Positions 50,641-62,297 of a stretch of DNA of 64,000 nucleotides are shown here, piece by piece. The translations under genes were made by a program, and so were the position numbers. Source of the stretch: Echiichthys vipera (Eukaryota > Chordata > Actinopteri > Perciformes > Trachinidae); assembly GCA_963691815.1 (NCBI GenBank), contig OY829663.1, positions 2,628,302 through 2,692,301 on the forward strand. The letters run 5' to 3'. Numbering within the stretch: the first letter of the stretch is position 1; every line of letters starts with the position of its first letter. The notes under the pieces were generated by a model. The model saw only the letters and a list, made by a program, of their open reading frames with translations. It was not told the origin of the DNA and ran no database searches.

Positions 50641-51387
50641 TGCCTCAGTTACACTGTGGAGGTTTGTCATGAGGGCTTTGGCCGTTTGAGCGGATGAGCG
50701 GAGTGCTGTGTTGTTGTAAAGAGCAGATGTTTTGAGGTCACCGCTTCTCGATCCGCCTCCCTGCAAGTGTTGACACTTGTGGGTAGGACTCATACTTAAT
50801 GAGGGGATCATGATGTGTGGGTTGTGGCCCCGAAAGGAAGCAGAACGAGCGGCCCGTTCATATCCTCGAGCTCCGACGATTAAGCCCAAGCAGCACCCTG
50901 CAGTTCCTGCCTCTCGCTGCAGAGTTTCTGCGTGCGTCAGATATTTGAAAGCACACAGAAGGAGTTTCTGTAATGAACCGGCCGCTGCAGCTTTTCTGTT
51001 TCAGGTACATGGGGTTCGTTTCCTCCACCTGTCCGCTACACACACACACACACACACAGACACACACACACACACATACTGATGATTTCTTCTACGGCTG
51101 CAACTTTATCCATTAATCAATGAACTGTTTGGTGTTTAAAATGTGACACAATGTGGATCCAAAGCCCGAGACGACGTCCTCAAATGTCCTTTAAAGATAT
51201 TCTGTTTTGTCACAGAGGAGGGAATTAACCAGAAAATATATATTATACGTGATATAACAGTAGATATTACTGTGGGATGAGACGTTTTACCTTTATTATC
51301 GCTGTTGAAACTTAAAGTACATTTTGCTCAAACATCGATTTCATTTTAATTGTATGGCTTTTACTTGTAATGGAGTATTTTACAGTG
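50151..51387. other. Intergenic; TG run 50607-50639, CA run 51039-51076
   Basis: Two dinucleotide microsatellites. No exon or shared transposon recognised. Confidence 0.5.
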
Positions 51388-52405
51388 TTTTTTGGCTTCT
51401 TTGCATTTTACACCTTTATTTTTAATACTGAATAAAGGATAATTAGTGGTGGTTAGCACTGTCGCCTCACAGCGAGAAGGTTCCTGGTTCGAATCCCTCC
51501 CTTCTGTGTGGAGTTTGCATGTTGTCCCCGTGTCTGCGTGGGTTTTCTCCGGGTTCTCCGGTTTCCTCCCACAGTCCAAAGACGTGCAGGTGTTGGGTTC
51601 ATTGATGACTCTAAATCACCCGTAGGTGTGAATGGTTGTCTGTCTCTGTTCGTCTCTATGTGTCCTGTGATAGACTGGCGTCCTGTCCAGGGTGGACCCC
51701 GCCTCACGCCCGATGTCAGCTGGGATCGGCTCCAGCCCCCCGTGACCCCGACAGGGACAAGAGGCTGAAGATGAATGAATGAATGAATGAATAATGCAGT
51801 ATTTGTGGAGTGCAGTATGACTTCTCTTCCACCGCTGGTCACTTTACAAATTGAGTTTATTCTGACAAAACCTGTCATTGTTTTATGAAATATGATGTTT
51901 TGTTATGAGTCAAAGTAGCCGACAGTATATGAAAGACAATCTCTGCGTGAAGTAGCGTTTGCTGATTTGCACTTTTACCCAAACGATGATTTTAATGCAG
52001 GAGTGTTTAACTTCTGTCTGTTAAAGAAGGCTATTACTGCAAAACTAAGTGTGTGTCATGGGTGAATAGAGTCCAAACAGTCAACCAAACTGACTTGTTT
52101 TAAGCATCACTGCAAAACTATAACTCTTGTACATCGTGTTATGGGTGAATAAGGTTCAAACAGTCAACCAAACTCACTTGTTTTAAGCATTTTTTGGCTT
52201 CTTTGCATTATACACCTTTATTTTTAATACTTAATAAATGCAAATAAAGGATAATTATAATGCAGGAGTGTTGTTTTATAGTGCAGTATTACTGTCTGTC
52301 TGTTAAAGAAGGCTATCACTGCAAAACTAAGTGTGTGTCATGGGTGAAAAGAGTCCAAACAGGAAACCAGTGCAGTTTAATTACTTCCAAACTGACTTAT
52401 TTTAA
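51388..52405. repeat. Local AT-rich duplication, one copy split by a SINE
   Basis: tttttggcttctttgcat...ataaaggataatta occurs at 51388-51445 and 52190-52258. A second unit (gttaaagaaggctat, actgcaaaacta, gtcatgggtgaa) occurs at about 52018-52075, partly at 52108-52190, and at 52301-52360. The block is a local duplication of several unit types. The first copy is interrupted by the SINE at 51446. Confidence 0.8.
51446..51793 (+). mobile_element. SINE family A, copy 10
   Basis: Starts at gtggtggttagcactg with a clear B box (GGTTCGAATCC at about 51486) and ends in a gaatgaatgaatgaat tail. It lies at ggataatta/ataatgcag, whose uninterrupted counterpart is ggataattataatgcag at 52248-52264. Insertion therefore followed the local duplication. 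Confidence 0.92.
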
Positions 52406-53257
52406 GAATTTACAACAAAGAAAATGGAATAAGGAGGATTGGACCAATAATATCAAGAAATGTACCTTTGATTTTTAGAAATGTTAAGGTTTTCTGGATA
52501 AATAATGTAGTAAAAATGTACTTTCACTGCAGTAAATAAGGATATTCAGATCAGTGTCACAGGATTAAACACAAACATCCACAGTTACGAAGCTGGAGTC
52601 ACAGAGTTTTGACTTTTTGTCCTTTTTTAAAATAGTTTGGGATTATTTTCATAGCTGATTTATTGTTGCAGCTCCAATTTCTTCATTACCCCCCTCACCC
52701 ATCATCATTCCTGCCCTGCCCGGCCAATGAGCGCACACCCATGATGTCACTTCCTGCTCTCGCCTTCCCAGCTCACAGGAAGTGCTTGAGTGCAGCGGAC
52801 GGTATCTCAAACGTGACTCAGCTTGGTCTTGATCTGATAACCTCTGAGTGTTACCTCCTGAAACGATTAACCCGCTGCTCACGAGAGCCGCAGAAGATCT
52901 TGAGTGAGAGAGAAATTGACTTTCGGTGTTTCCCAGAGTCTAAAAATACACGCTGATGAATTATGGGTGATGCACAAAGATGGCACGCGATGCTCCGACA
53001 GCTGCGAGCCGGCCCCCGACTTTAATCTTGTGTCGTTTCTTACGCTTCACGGGCTCCGACAAAGCGCTCTCAGACGGGCGTCGTGCAGAGATGAAGTCGT
53101 CATCTGTCAGTCGTAGCTGTTATCTGGACCCAGCAGCACCGACACATGGAAAACCCAATGACTTAATGCATCACAGAGGCTTAGAGGGCCCCGGTTTGTG
53201 CGTATGTGATTGGTGGATGCTGAGACAGGAGTAAACATGAAGCACCATCTGTAGCTC

Positions 53258-53291
<34 letters not shown>

Positions 53292-53723
53292 TGAGCCACA
53301 GCAGCAGCTCAGTCAGCGGGCCACTTGTCATTCATTGTGCTTCTGCTGCCATCTGCTGGTGAGGGTTCAAACCCCAGGGTGGACGAGTCCTTCATGAGAG
53401 AAGTCATGCATGAGTTCAGCTTTCATGTGCTCGTTGACTTCAGTCTGCTTAATCCCACCATCATTGTCAGTGGTGGATTTATTCAATAGTCTGAGCAGAC
53501 ACGTACTTTGAGGGGCGAAATATTAATGACCAGGTGATGAAGAAGTGCTCAGATCTTGTACTTTAAGGTTGAATATGGAGAACGAGCAGAACTCCGCCAT
53601 CTGGTGACTCAAGATCGTAGCCGCAACAACAAAAAATAAGTCCAGCAGTGGGGTTGCCAGGTTGGTCAGACCCGGCCCAGTAGCTCCAGGAGACCGGAGT
53701 CTGTTTGAGCCTGTTTGAACCCG
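52406..53723. other. Intergenic; TG run 53261-53290
   Basis: No exon recognised. The open frames at 52663-53234 overlap in two phases and lack motifs. Confidence 0.45.
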
Positions 53724-53739
53724 TCCCCTCCAGAAAATC

Positions 53740-53996
53740 TCATCTACACTGTACAATCTCATCTCATCTTCAGCCTCTTATCCAGGGTCAGGTCTCGGGG
53801 GCAGCAGCTTTAGCAGGGGACCCCAAACTTCCCTTTCCCGGGCCACATTAACCAGCTCTAACTGGGGGATCCTGAGGCGTTCCCAGGCCAGTGTGGAGAT
53901 CTAATCTCTCCACCTGGTCCTGGGTCTTCCCCGAGGCCTCCACCCAGCTGGACGTGCCTGGAACACCTCCCTAGGGAGGCGCCCAGGGGGCATCCA
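53740..53996 (-). mobile_element. RTE/Rex3-like LINE, 3' end, copy 3, with 16-bp target duplication
   Basis: The 3' end of the same LINE as 9581-9898, on the - strand, with the tail (atctcatctcatcttc) at the left. TCCCCTCCAGAAAATC is present at 53724-53739 and 53997-54012, an exact 16-bp target-site duplication around a 5'-truncated insertion. Confidence 0.9.
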
Positions 53997-54012
53997 TCCC
54001 CTCCAGAAAATC

Positions 54013-54634
54013 ACACCATAAAAACAAGGATTAGAGGAGTTTGACTGACAGTTAGCGATAGCTGTTAGCGTTAGCCGTTCCAGCTAAGTGCAGATGAAAG
54101 TGATGTTAGCGATCAAGGAGAAGCGTAGCCATTTGGGCGTGCGTTTGAATGGCGTTGAACTCCCCTGGGTCTGTGCCCAGTACGGCCGTTCAGTAATCTG
54201 TCCAGGCTTGAGAGCTGTTCTTTGTCTCCTTGTGTATAAATTTAAATCATGTTTTAAAGTTTAAAGTACAGGCCTACACGTGGGAGGCACAGTGACTACT
54301 TCAGGCCTTTCATCAAGATGAATATTACAAATACGCCAGTGTTTCTTTGTTATTTACATGTTGGATCCGTGTTGAAGAAAGAGTTATGTCAGAGGAAGTC
54401 TTTGAGTCTCGCTGTTAGACATATTTACATTCACAGACAGCACTTTAGTGGGTTTCCCCCTCAGAGACACATGAACTGAAACTGATGTCGCAACCGTGCT
54501 TCTGCTTTACGAGGTCACGTGTTCATGAAAAGGAGAACAGCCCCAGTCTGTTCGAGCCTCGCTGCATTCCCCTGACTCTGTGTGAAGGCATGACGCCTCT
54601 TCAGCCGCTCCACTCTTAACTCTCCGTTATCAAA
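54013..54634 (+). promoter_or_regulatory. 5' flank of the ENDOD1-like gene
   Basis: Holds no repeat recognised elsewhere. A CACGTG E-box lies at 54516-54521, 114 bp before the start codon. The sequence before the ATG (atcaaaATG, A at -3) is a good vertebrate initiation context. No convincing TATA box was found and the transcription start is unknown. Confidence 0.3.
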
Positions 54635-57600
54635 ATGTCCCGTGTGTCCGCTCTGGCCGTGGTCGTCCTCGCCTTCACTGGATGGTGCTGCCCGTGTGCA
54701 GCCGACGTTGGGGATTTCGCTCCATGCCTGCAGGTGTTCTTTAAGTCCTGGCCTCCTAAAGGTCTGAAGGGGACCCCGATCTGCCAGCGCTATTACAACC
54801 AGTACCGCTTTGCCACACTGTACAGTCGAGCGCGCCGCTCTCCGTGGTTCTCGGCCTATTTGTACGCCGCACCAGCAGGAAAGAGACCCACTGCAAGTTG
54901 GAAGTTTGAGCCGCAGGTGAGGATATTTTCCACTGTGTTGAAGAGTTCATCTCCCGTAAAGTGAGAATACAAGAAGGTGAAGGTTGCAGATGTTTGGTTT
55001 TTATATTTAGTGAAACAGTCCGAAGAAAATGTGGCAGCTTTTGATTTAAATGGATCATTGTCAGGGGTGTCAAAGTGATCCAGTAAAGCTCCGCTGTGGC
55101 GGCAGGTTTTCATTTCAACCAATCAAAAACACACCTGACTCGACTTCCTCAATCACCTGAACTGTCTTCACACAGTTGATTTGTTGGACCAGGTGTGTTT
55201 TTGATTGGTTGGAATGAAAACCTGCAGCCACAGCGAAGCTTTACTGGATCACTTTGACACCCATGGATTAGTTGGGGCGGCTGTGGCTTGGTGACAGAGT
55301 GGGTCGTCCTCTGTTCGAGAGATTGGTGGTTCGATCCCCATCTCCCCCCAGTCCACATGTCGATGTGTCCTTGGGCAAGACACTGAACCCTGAATTGCTC
55401 CCCGTGCTGCACATGGGTGTGTGGATGTGGTGTGAATGGTGAGATTAGATGGTCTGTAGATGTCCACTGCCATCAGTGTGAATGTCTGTGTGAATGGGTT
55501 AATCTGACAAACACTGTGAAGCGCCTTGAGTAGTCAGAAGACTAGAAAGGCGCTATTTAAGTACAAGCCCATTTACCATTTACCAAGTTGATCTGTAAAG
55601 TTCACAAAGATTTGTGTAAAATCATCCCTTTAATCTTGTGTTTACCAGTTTTCCCTTAAAGTTCACTTTAATTCTGGCGTAAAATCATCCCGTGGTCTTC
55701 TTCTGCACTTATATTCATCAAATAATCCATCGAGACAGTTTTTTTGTAGATGAACCATTATCAGAGAAATCCAGGAGAGTCGCTAACAGCAGGACGTGGC
55801 TAACAGTGGTTAGCTCGGGGCAGCACGGTGAAGGCATTCAAAGGTCTTTTTTAACCACTAATGCTGCTGAAAATAACAGCAAACCTCTGCAGCAGCATGA
55901 GAAGAGTCCCTACACACAAAACAAAGCAGCAACAGCGTAGTTAGTGAAGCCAGAGTTTATTAAAGAGTGTTTTAAAGACTTACCTACTGGCCCCTGTACC
56001 AGCTCCTCTCATAGTAAAGTCCATTACAGTGGAAGGAGCCCATTGCTGCTTTGTTTTGTGTGTAGGGACTCTTCTAATGCTGCTGCAGAGGTTTGCTGTT
56101 ATTTTCAGCAGCATTAGTGGTTAAAAAAGACCTTTGAATGCCTTCACCGTGCTGCCCCGAGCCGATCACTGTTAGCCACGTGCGGCAGAAAAAGACCCTG
56201 GGATGATTTTACGCCATATTAACACTTTAAGTTTCTAAGTCTTGTCCACTGATCGTGTCTGTGGAGAACCGGTGAAGTCGTTCTTGCTGATTCAGGATCA
56301 GTTGTACAGAACGTCTACGGTAAACTCTGCTCATCGATCAGTTCGATAGAAGATCTCTTTTTATAGATGCGTCCTAACTGTTCAATCACGTTCTTAGCTT
56401 GGGTGAGACGCTGTCGTCTGCTGTGGTCGAGTGTTACAGCAAACAACAAGAGAACGAGGAAGTGAGTCCCCGTAAAGAAGAACTGCCTTGTGTGTGTTTG
56501 TGCTCCATCAACTCTTTCATTGTTCGCATCATTACATTTAAATAAACTAATGTGCTGCACCTGGATAATGAAGGTTTATCTCCTCTTACATGCCCAACGT
56601 TTATTTCTTTGTCCTATTTATTTAATTTATTCTACAATAACAAGTCAGTTAAACAGGGTGTTTTTCTATTTTGGAGGCTGATTCTGGTCCTTTTTACACT
56701 CAGCATCGACTGTTTTAAGACAGAACATAGATACAAAAAGTCATTAAATGCGAATTAATAGAGGAATGTAGTATTTCTCTCCCTGGAAGTGTCTTTAAAT
56801 CTATGAAACAGCCTTTAAAACACTGTTAAAGGAGATCAAATCTACAGGAAAGTGTAACGTGAATAAAGAAACGAGTTGGACCGCGGGTTCAGATCCCCGG
56901 GGAGGACGCACTGAAAACGTCCCCCTCCATATTAATATTATAAGAGCATGTTTATTTTGATGTGTTTGATGAAATAAATGCGTCAAAATCATCTTAATAA
57001 AGCCACAAATTACAACAATTACAACAAGGATACAAACTAAAAATCTAATCACTAATTATAACCGAACGACCGTTGGAAAAATGTGATTTATCTCAATTTT
57101 TCGAGGAATTAAGTCCTAAAACAATAGTTTCTTCAGTTCCGTTTATTATTTCTGTATTTCAAATTGTTACCTGTGTTTTCCTCGACATAAATAAAAACAT
57201 TTCCACCGTAAATCAGGACATAAAAATCCACCTGAACGCAGGAAATTAAGCGTTTGATGGTCACAGATTACTTAAATTATGGTCTAATTGATGGATTGCT
57301 ATGAAATCCCAGTAACTTTGGTTATAATCTGATTTTAAATCCATAACCAGGTAAAAATGTGTCCCATTCTTTGAATTACTTGCACAACTTTTGCATCGCC
57401 TGGGACCAATTTGCAAAAATGCGCCACATAAGAAGTCCCCTCCGCGTGTCTCCGCATAGTTTTGGCCACATGTCGTAGCAGCACCTCGATCCATTGAGTC
57501 CGTTTTCCTCTTATTTACACAACGAATCCTAAGGTCTCTAAAACCTGCACTGCTTTTTGCTCCCAATGAACAGTTGGCCGACCCTGGAGAAGGCGGCAAC

Positions 57601-58194
57601 ATGATCCCCTTCCCTCCGGGCCCTGTGGACCAGAAGGTGGTGGCCAGCCAGGCGGTGGCGCTGGACTACATTAACTCCACCTATTCCCGTGGTCACTTGA
57701 ACCCCAGCCTCCACCACCAGAGCCACGAGGACCGCGCCGCCACCTTCACCCTCACCAACGTGGTTCCTCAGAAGGCGGGCTCCAACGACGGACCCTGGGA
57801 AATCCTGGAGCAGACGGTCAACAAGACCTTATCGGCCCACTGTCTCGGGGAGGCTTACGTGGTGACTGGCAGCATCCCTTACCGCAGCGGAGAGCCCTGG
57901 CTCAAGAATCACCGCGTGGCTGTTCCCGAGTACCTTTGGTCGGCCTACTGCTGCCCGAACTACAACAACAGCCTTCCAGAAGAGCTGAAGCAGGCTTTTC
58001 CCACGTACGCCGCCATCGGCCGCAACGACCGCAACAGCACCGAGGAGATCGTGCCCGTGGACCCGACGGCCAAGAAGCAGTTCAGAGGATACGATGTGAG
58101 ACCGATGTCACTGGACACACTGGAGATGCACCTGAAGGAGCGCTTCAACACTGTCGTCAGTGTGTTTTATGAGCAGTGCTCAGGATCAGACTGA
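54635..58194 (+). CDS. ENDOD1-like secreted DNA/RNA non-specific endonuclease
   Basis: Two coding exons: 54635-54916 (ends ccgcag|gtgagg) and 57574-58194 (acceptor aatgaacag|ttggcc), joined in phase 0; product 300 residues. It is expected to cut DNA and/or RNA with a divalent metal, outside the cell or in the secretory/endolysosomal route. Residues 1 to about 23 form a signal peptide (hydrophobic core, then CAADVGDF). Residues about 50-73 contain the ICQRY.N.YRFATLYS segment typical of this family. Exon 2 carries the catalytic RGHLNP motif (His 135; the usual DRGH has Ser in place of Asp), then the LTNVVPQ motif (metal-binding Asn 156), and the VVTGSIPY strand at about 180-187. Possible N-glycosylation sites include NST (128), NKT and NNS. 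The length fits fish ENDOD1-like proteins. The intron holds a MITE, a SINE and a foldback element. Partial exon 2 copies lie downstream. The family call is firm; the preferred substrate is not visible. Confidence 0.93.
55062..55265. mobile_element. Palindromic hAT-like MITE
   Basis: A 204-bp near-perfect palindrome: CAGGGGTGTCAAAGTGATCC at the left and its near reverse complement, GGATCACTTTGACACCCATG, at the right, with arms continuing inward for about 70 bp (including aaccaatcaaaaacacacct). The terminal bases match those of the hAT element at 36100-36972. No exact 8-bp duplication is seen, so the class rests on the ends. Confidence 0.8.
55270..55583 (+). mobile_element. SINE family C with L2-like 3' end
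   Basis: tRNA-like head (gcggctgtggcttggtgaca) with a B box (GGTTCGATCCC at 55329-55339), the body gtgtccttgggcaagacact, and the 3' end agcgccttgagtagtc...gcgctatttaagtac followed by a repeated catttacc tail. The 3' end resembles that of L2-type LINEs, the presumed source of its retrotransposition machinery. Confidence 0.85.
55655..56231. mobile_element. Foldback element F, copy 3
   Basis: The most complete copy: outer ends CTTAAAGTTCACTTTAATTC and the reverse-oriented ATTAACACTTTAAG; long inner arms with aaatcatccc, gttagctcggggcagcac and tgctgaaaataacagc; and a loop of about 120 bp. It lies in the intron of the nuclease gene. Its loop is reversed relative to copy 2. Confidence 0.88.
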
Positions 58195-58442
58195 GCCTGC
58201 ACACACAAACACACACACACACCGTTACAACCGTCTGATCTTTAAAGTGTTAACTTCACTTATTTAAGGCTGAATACACGGCGCCGTCCAGAAGTGTTCC
58301 TAATGAGGCTTCATATGATCTGCCATCACTAAGGGTTGATTATGTTTTGGTTTAGATTGTGTTCAAGGAACCAACACTAACTTTGAAAGGATGTAAAAAC
58401 AACAACAGTCACATCATTTATTCTTAATTTTGGTGGATTTTA
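58195..58442 (+). other. 3' flank of the nuclease gene
   Basis: Probable 3' UTR, with a short CA run just after the stop codon. No AATAAA was found before the LINE. The first candidates are ATTAAA at 58549-58554 and AATAAA at 58566-58571, both inside the LINE sequence. Confidence 0.4.
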
Positions 58443-59250
58443 GGCAACGCAGCTTTATTTGTAACGCACTTTTCAAACACAAGGCAGACTCAAAGTGCTT
58501 CACAGCAACATGTCATGAATTCAAATGCATTACAGAAAGATAAAGAGAATTAAAACACAGGCAATAATAAAAACAGTGCGGAGATTTAGCAGAAAGCTGA
58601 GGTGAACATAAGAGTTGTACAAGTGGTCAGAGTGGGTGAAAGGAAGTTGATTCCAGCTGTTTGTTGCATAATGACTGAAAGATGCTTTCCCTTGATTTGA
58701 GTTTACTCTGCGAACCACAGAGGATCTCAGTGATCCTGAAGGCTGATGTAGTGGGAGCATATCAGTGATATACCTCGGCCCTGGACCATGTAGTGTTTTA
58801 TACGTGAGCCGGAGGATTTTGAACGTACAGGAAGCCGGTGTAATGATTTAAGAGCTGGTGTAATGTGCTCACATGTTCTGGTCTTTGTCAGAACTCGAGC
58901 AGCAGCGTCCTGAACGAGCTGCAGGAGACCGTTACAGTAGTCCGGCCTACTGGTGATAAAGGCACGGACAAGTCTTTCTAAGTCTTGAGCTGACATGAGC
59001 CCTCTAAGTCTTGGGTAGGCCGATGTTGTTACTGATTTGATGTGACTGTCGAAATGTAAATCAGAATCCATAACAACCCCAAGATTTCTGGCTTTATTTG
59101 AGGTTTTCAGGGACAGTGATTGAAGGTGTTGGATGACTTTAAACCTTTCTTTCTTAGCACCAAAAACAATCATCTCAGTTTGATCCTCATTTAGTGGAAG
59201 GAAATTTTGGCACATCCAGTGTTTGACTTGCTCAATGCCCCGGCACAGAA
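58443..59250 (-). mobile_element. L2-like LINE, 5'-truncated 3' end with broken frames
   Basis: On the - strand, frames with NFLPLNEDQTEMIVFG, ARNLGVVMDSDLHFDSHIKS, LVRAFITSRPDYCNGLL and AAARVLTKT are C-terminal reverse transcriptase words of L2/Maui-type LINEs. The later words (SLRSSVVRRV, FSHYATNSWNQLP) are in another phase, so there are frameshifts and internal losses. The 3' end (gcgttacaaataaagctg) resembles L2 tails. Not functional. Confidence 0.85.
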
Positions 59251-59924
59251 GGGCTGGAATGATGACTCGATTAACTCGATTACAAAAAGTCGTTTAATTC
59301 CCATCTGGTGCGTTCTGCGTCCTGTTCAGGGATCATTGTTCCACAAGGAGCGTTTTTGCGGATGCACGCCACTACATCAGGAAAAGACAGAGAATCAGTT
59401 TGGGATCATTTCACTTTAAAAAAGCAGCAGAAAGGTGAAAGTGTCCAACTGTTAACTCGAAGTGTTCGACCACAGCAGCAGGACACAGATGATTCAGCGC
59501 CTGAGCTGAAAGCAGCACGTTGTTAACACCACTTCACCGAGCGACGCTGCTCTGCTTTAAGGAGGGCGGTTGCCGTAGTGACGGAGATGTTAGAAACAGG
59601 AAGAATATGGGTAGGTGTCCTGGTGAACGCCTCCTTGTTTAGTTTTTCATGAATGTTGAACAGAACGTCTCCTCCCTGATCAGTCTGCAGAGTTTGGTTT
59701 GAGCAAATGTGTCAGTGGAGTTTTGTTGGCTGTTAGTTGTTTGTTGTTACGGTAACAGGAAGACAGCGACTCGTTCTTCCTGATAATATTTATCTCTGAT
59801 TCATTTTCTAAATAAATCTGTTTGTCTTTAAACCTGTTTGAGTAAAAACTCTATTTCACCACTTTGAATTGTTTCAATAGTAAACTTATTACGAGAGCAT
59901 TGCCTTCAACAAACACACACATCG

Positions 59925-60008
<84 letters not shown>

Positions 60009-60669
60009 CTGAATTGGAAAGACAATAATTGACAATGGTTTACACAGTGGTCTTCAAACAGCAGGGGTCTCTGATCCATTAAGGGGCCGGTGTGGCTGCA
60101 TGCACCTGATCAGGGGTGCAGATCAGGGGGGACAGAGGAGACATTCATGACCCTTAAAGACCCTTAACATGATGATTTACTAATATAAGAGTTGAGTCAG
60201 CAGTAATACTCTGTCGGCTTTTCAGGACAAATAAACAAGAACAGTCAATGAGTCCATGTTCAGTACTTTTTGGATGATACGGCGAGCATCTACCACGTTG
60301 TGATTCATGGTGGTATGGCAAATAAATGCTTAACATTTTCTGCCTGTATGCAAAAAAAATACAAGCATGATTAGATGATATCACATAGGTAATCCAAACC
60401 AACTTTGCATCATTTTAAGTCTCTCTAAATCGAACACTGATACTGATTTTAGAGGAGGAAATTCACCTGTATGGCGTCTGATATAGGGACTTTTTGAGTC
60501 ACTATAAGATCCATATATAGTGACGTCCCGCTAACTCTGCAGTCCGAACACGAGGAGCTTTTTCTACTTGAACACTACTGAGAAAGTCGGCGCAAAGAGT
60601 TCTTTTTGTTCCCTTTTGTTAGGAAAAAACGGAAGAAACCCCCAATCCTGAGCTCGGATCCGCACCCCT
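59251..60669. other. Gene-free; (TC)n(AC)n at 59926-60006
   Basis: A compound microsatellite of TC then AC repeats covers 59926-60006. Nothing else recognised. Confidence 0.6.
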
Positions 60670-60772
60670 GCACCAGATCCAACAAATCAACTGTGTGAAG
60701 ACGATTGGGTGTGTCAGGTGTGTCCCTGCAGCCACAGCGGCTCTTTACCGGATCAGCTGGAGCCCCTCATGT
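60670..60772 (-). repeat. Fragment of the palindromic MITE
   Basis: tccaacaaatcaactgtgtgaag and cctgcagccacagcg match the central and right parts of the MITE at 55062-55265, with sequence between them lost. It directly precedes the tandem array. Confidence 0.6.
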
Positions 60773-61449
60773 ACCGTACATAACTGTATTCTTACTGCAT
60801 CCAGAACGTGCATGCACCAAACACTGTTGACCACCAGGTGGAGACCTTGTCCAACGCAATATGCTTCTGCTGACTGTATCCTGCACCTGGAGGGATCGGA
60901 CCGTAAAGTTTCATCTGTGCTGATTTTGTGGGTGATTCAAAGGAACCCCAGAACTCATTACGTAAACCAATGATCTTAGTATTTACTTAATAATGTCCGT
61001 CATGCTTTGTTACATATTTCTAACAGAAACCACACTTCAATCCAGCGTTGTGTTGCCTTCATCTCCGTGCAGGTGGAGGCTTTGGAGGCTCTGAACATGT
61101 GTGAAAGTAGTCGAAGTTACATTTGTGCTTCTAAAAAAGAGCCGATTACAGATTTCCCTTTAATTAGGGTCTAATTGATGGATTGCTATGAAATCCCAGT
61201 AACTTTGGTTATAATCTGATTTTAAATCCATAACCAGGTAAAAATGTGTCCCATTCTTTGAGTTACTTGCTCATGTTTTGCATCGCCTGGTGCCAAATTT
61301 GCAAAAAGGCGCTACACAAGAAGTCCCCTCCGCGTGTCTCCGCATAGTTTTGGCCACGTGTCGTAGCAGCACCTCGATCCATTGAGTCAGTTTTCCTCTG
61401 ATTTACACAACGAATCCTAAGGTCTCTAAAAACTGCTCCCAATGAACAG

Positions 61450-61605
61450 TTGGCCGACCCTGGAGAAGGCGGCAACATGATCCCCTTCCCTCCGGGCCCT
61501 CTGGACCAGAAGGTGGTGGCCAGCCAGGCGGTGGCGCTGGACTACATTAACTCCACCTATTCCCGTGGTCACTTGAACCCCAGCCTCCACCACCACTGTA
61601 CATAA
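61450..61605 (+). pseudogene. Partial copy 1 of nuclease exon 2
   Basis: Keeps the splice acceptor (aatgaacag) and 49 codons of exon 2, including RGHLNP, with V-to-L at residue 18 of the exon. After ...HH the sequence switches to the unit boundary and reads H-C-T-stop (TAA at 61603-61605). It lacks the LTNVVPQ metal site and the rest of the nuclease fold, so it cannot encode an active enzyme. It could act as an alternative last exon only if splicing from 54916 reached it. Confidence 0.88.
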
Positions 61606-62297
61606 CTGTATTCTTACTGCATACAGAACGTGCATGCACCAAACACTGTTGACCACCAGGTGGGGACCTTGTCCAACACAATATGCTTCTGCTGACTGAA
61701 TTCTGCACCTGGAGGGATTGAACCGTAAACTTTCATCTGTGCTGATTTTGTGGGTGATTCAAAGGAACACCAGAACTCATTACGTAAACCAACGATCTTA
61801 GTATTTACTTAATAATGTCCGTCTTGTTTTGTTACATATTTCTAACAGAAACCACTCTTCAATCCAGCGTTGTGTTGCGTTCATCTCCGTGCAGGTGGAG
61901 GATTTCTGAACATGTGTGAAAGTAGTCGAAGTTACATTTGTGCTTCTAAAAAAGAGCCGATTACAGATTTCCCTTTAATTAGGGTCTAATCTATGGATTG
62001 CTATGAAATTATCACTTTTATTTATTTCCCCCTGACGATGAATCCCAGTAATTTTGGTTATAATCTGATTTTAAATCCATAACCAGGTAAAAACGTGTCC
62101 TAATCTTTGAGTTACTTGCTCATGTTTTGCATCGCCTGGGACCAATTTGCAAAAAGGCGCTACACAAGAAGTCCCCTCCGCGTGTCTCCGCATAGTTTTG
62201 GCCACATGTCGTAGAAGCACCTTGATCCATTGAGTCCGTTTTCCTCTGATTTACACAACGAATCCTAAGGTCTCTAAAAACTGCTCCCAATGAACAG

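Larger units (their letters stand above)
54917..57573 (+). other. Intron of the ENDOD1-like gene
   Basis: A 2657-bp GT-AG intron. It contains a palindromic hAT-like MITE (55062-55265), a SINE (55270-55583) and foldback copy 3 (55655-56231); 56232-57260 shows nothing recognisable. The last ~310 bp (from about 57262) are duplicated in the downstream array at 61140-61449 and 61975-62297. Confidence 0.85.

Noticed and set aside
13035..51768. Recurring open frames with words like DRTPVYHRTHRDEQRQTT, CVGFLRVLRFPPTVQR or ESSMNRTPARLWTVGG
   Set aside because: These are translations of the family A SINE in different frames and orientations. They recur at every SINE copy and start or stop with the element.
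55290..55345. tRNA gene candidates at SINE heads (also near 18930, 37340 and 51470)
   Set aside because: The A- and B-box words are present but no complete cloverleaf closes, and each is continuous with a SINE body repeated in the window.
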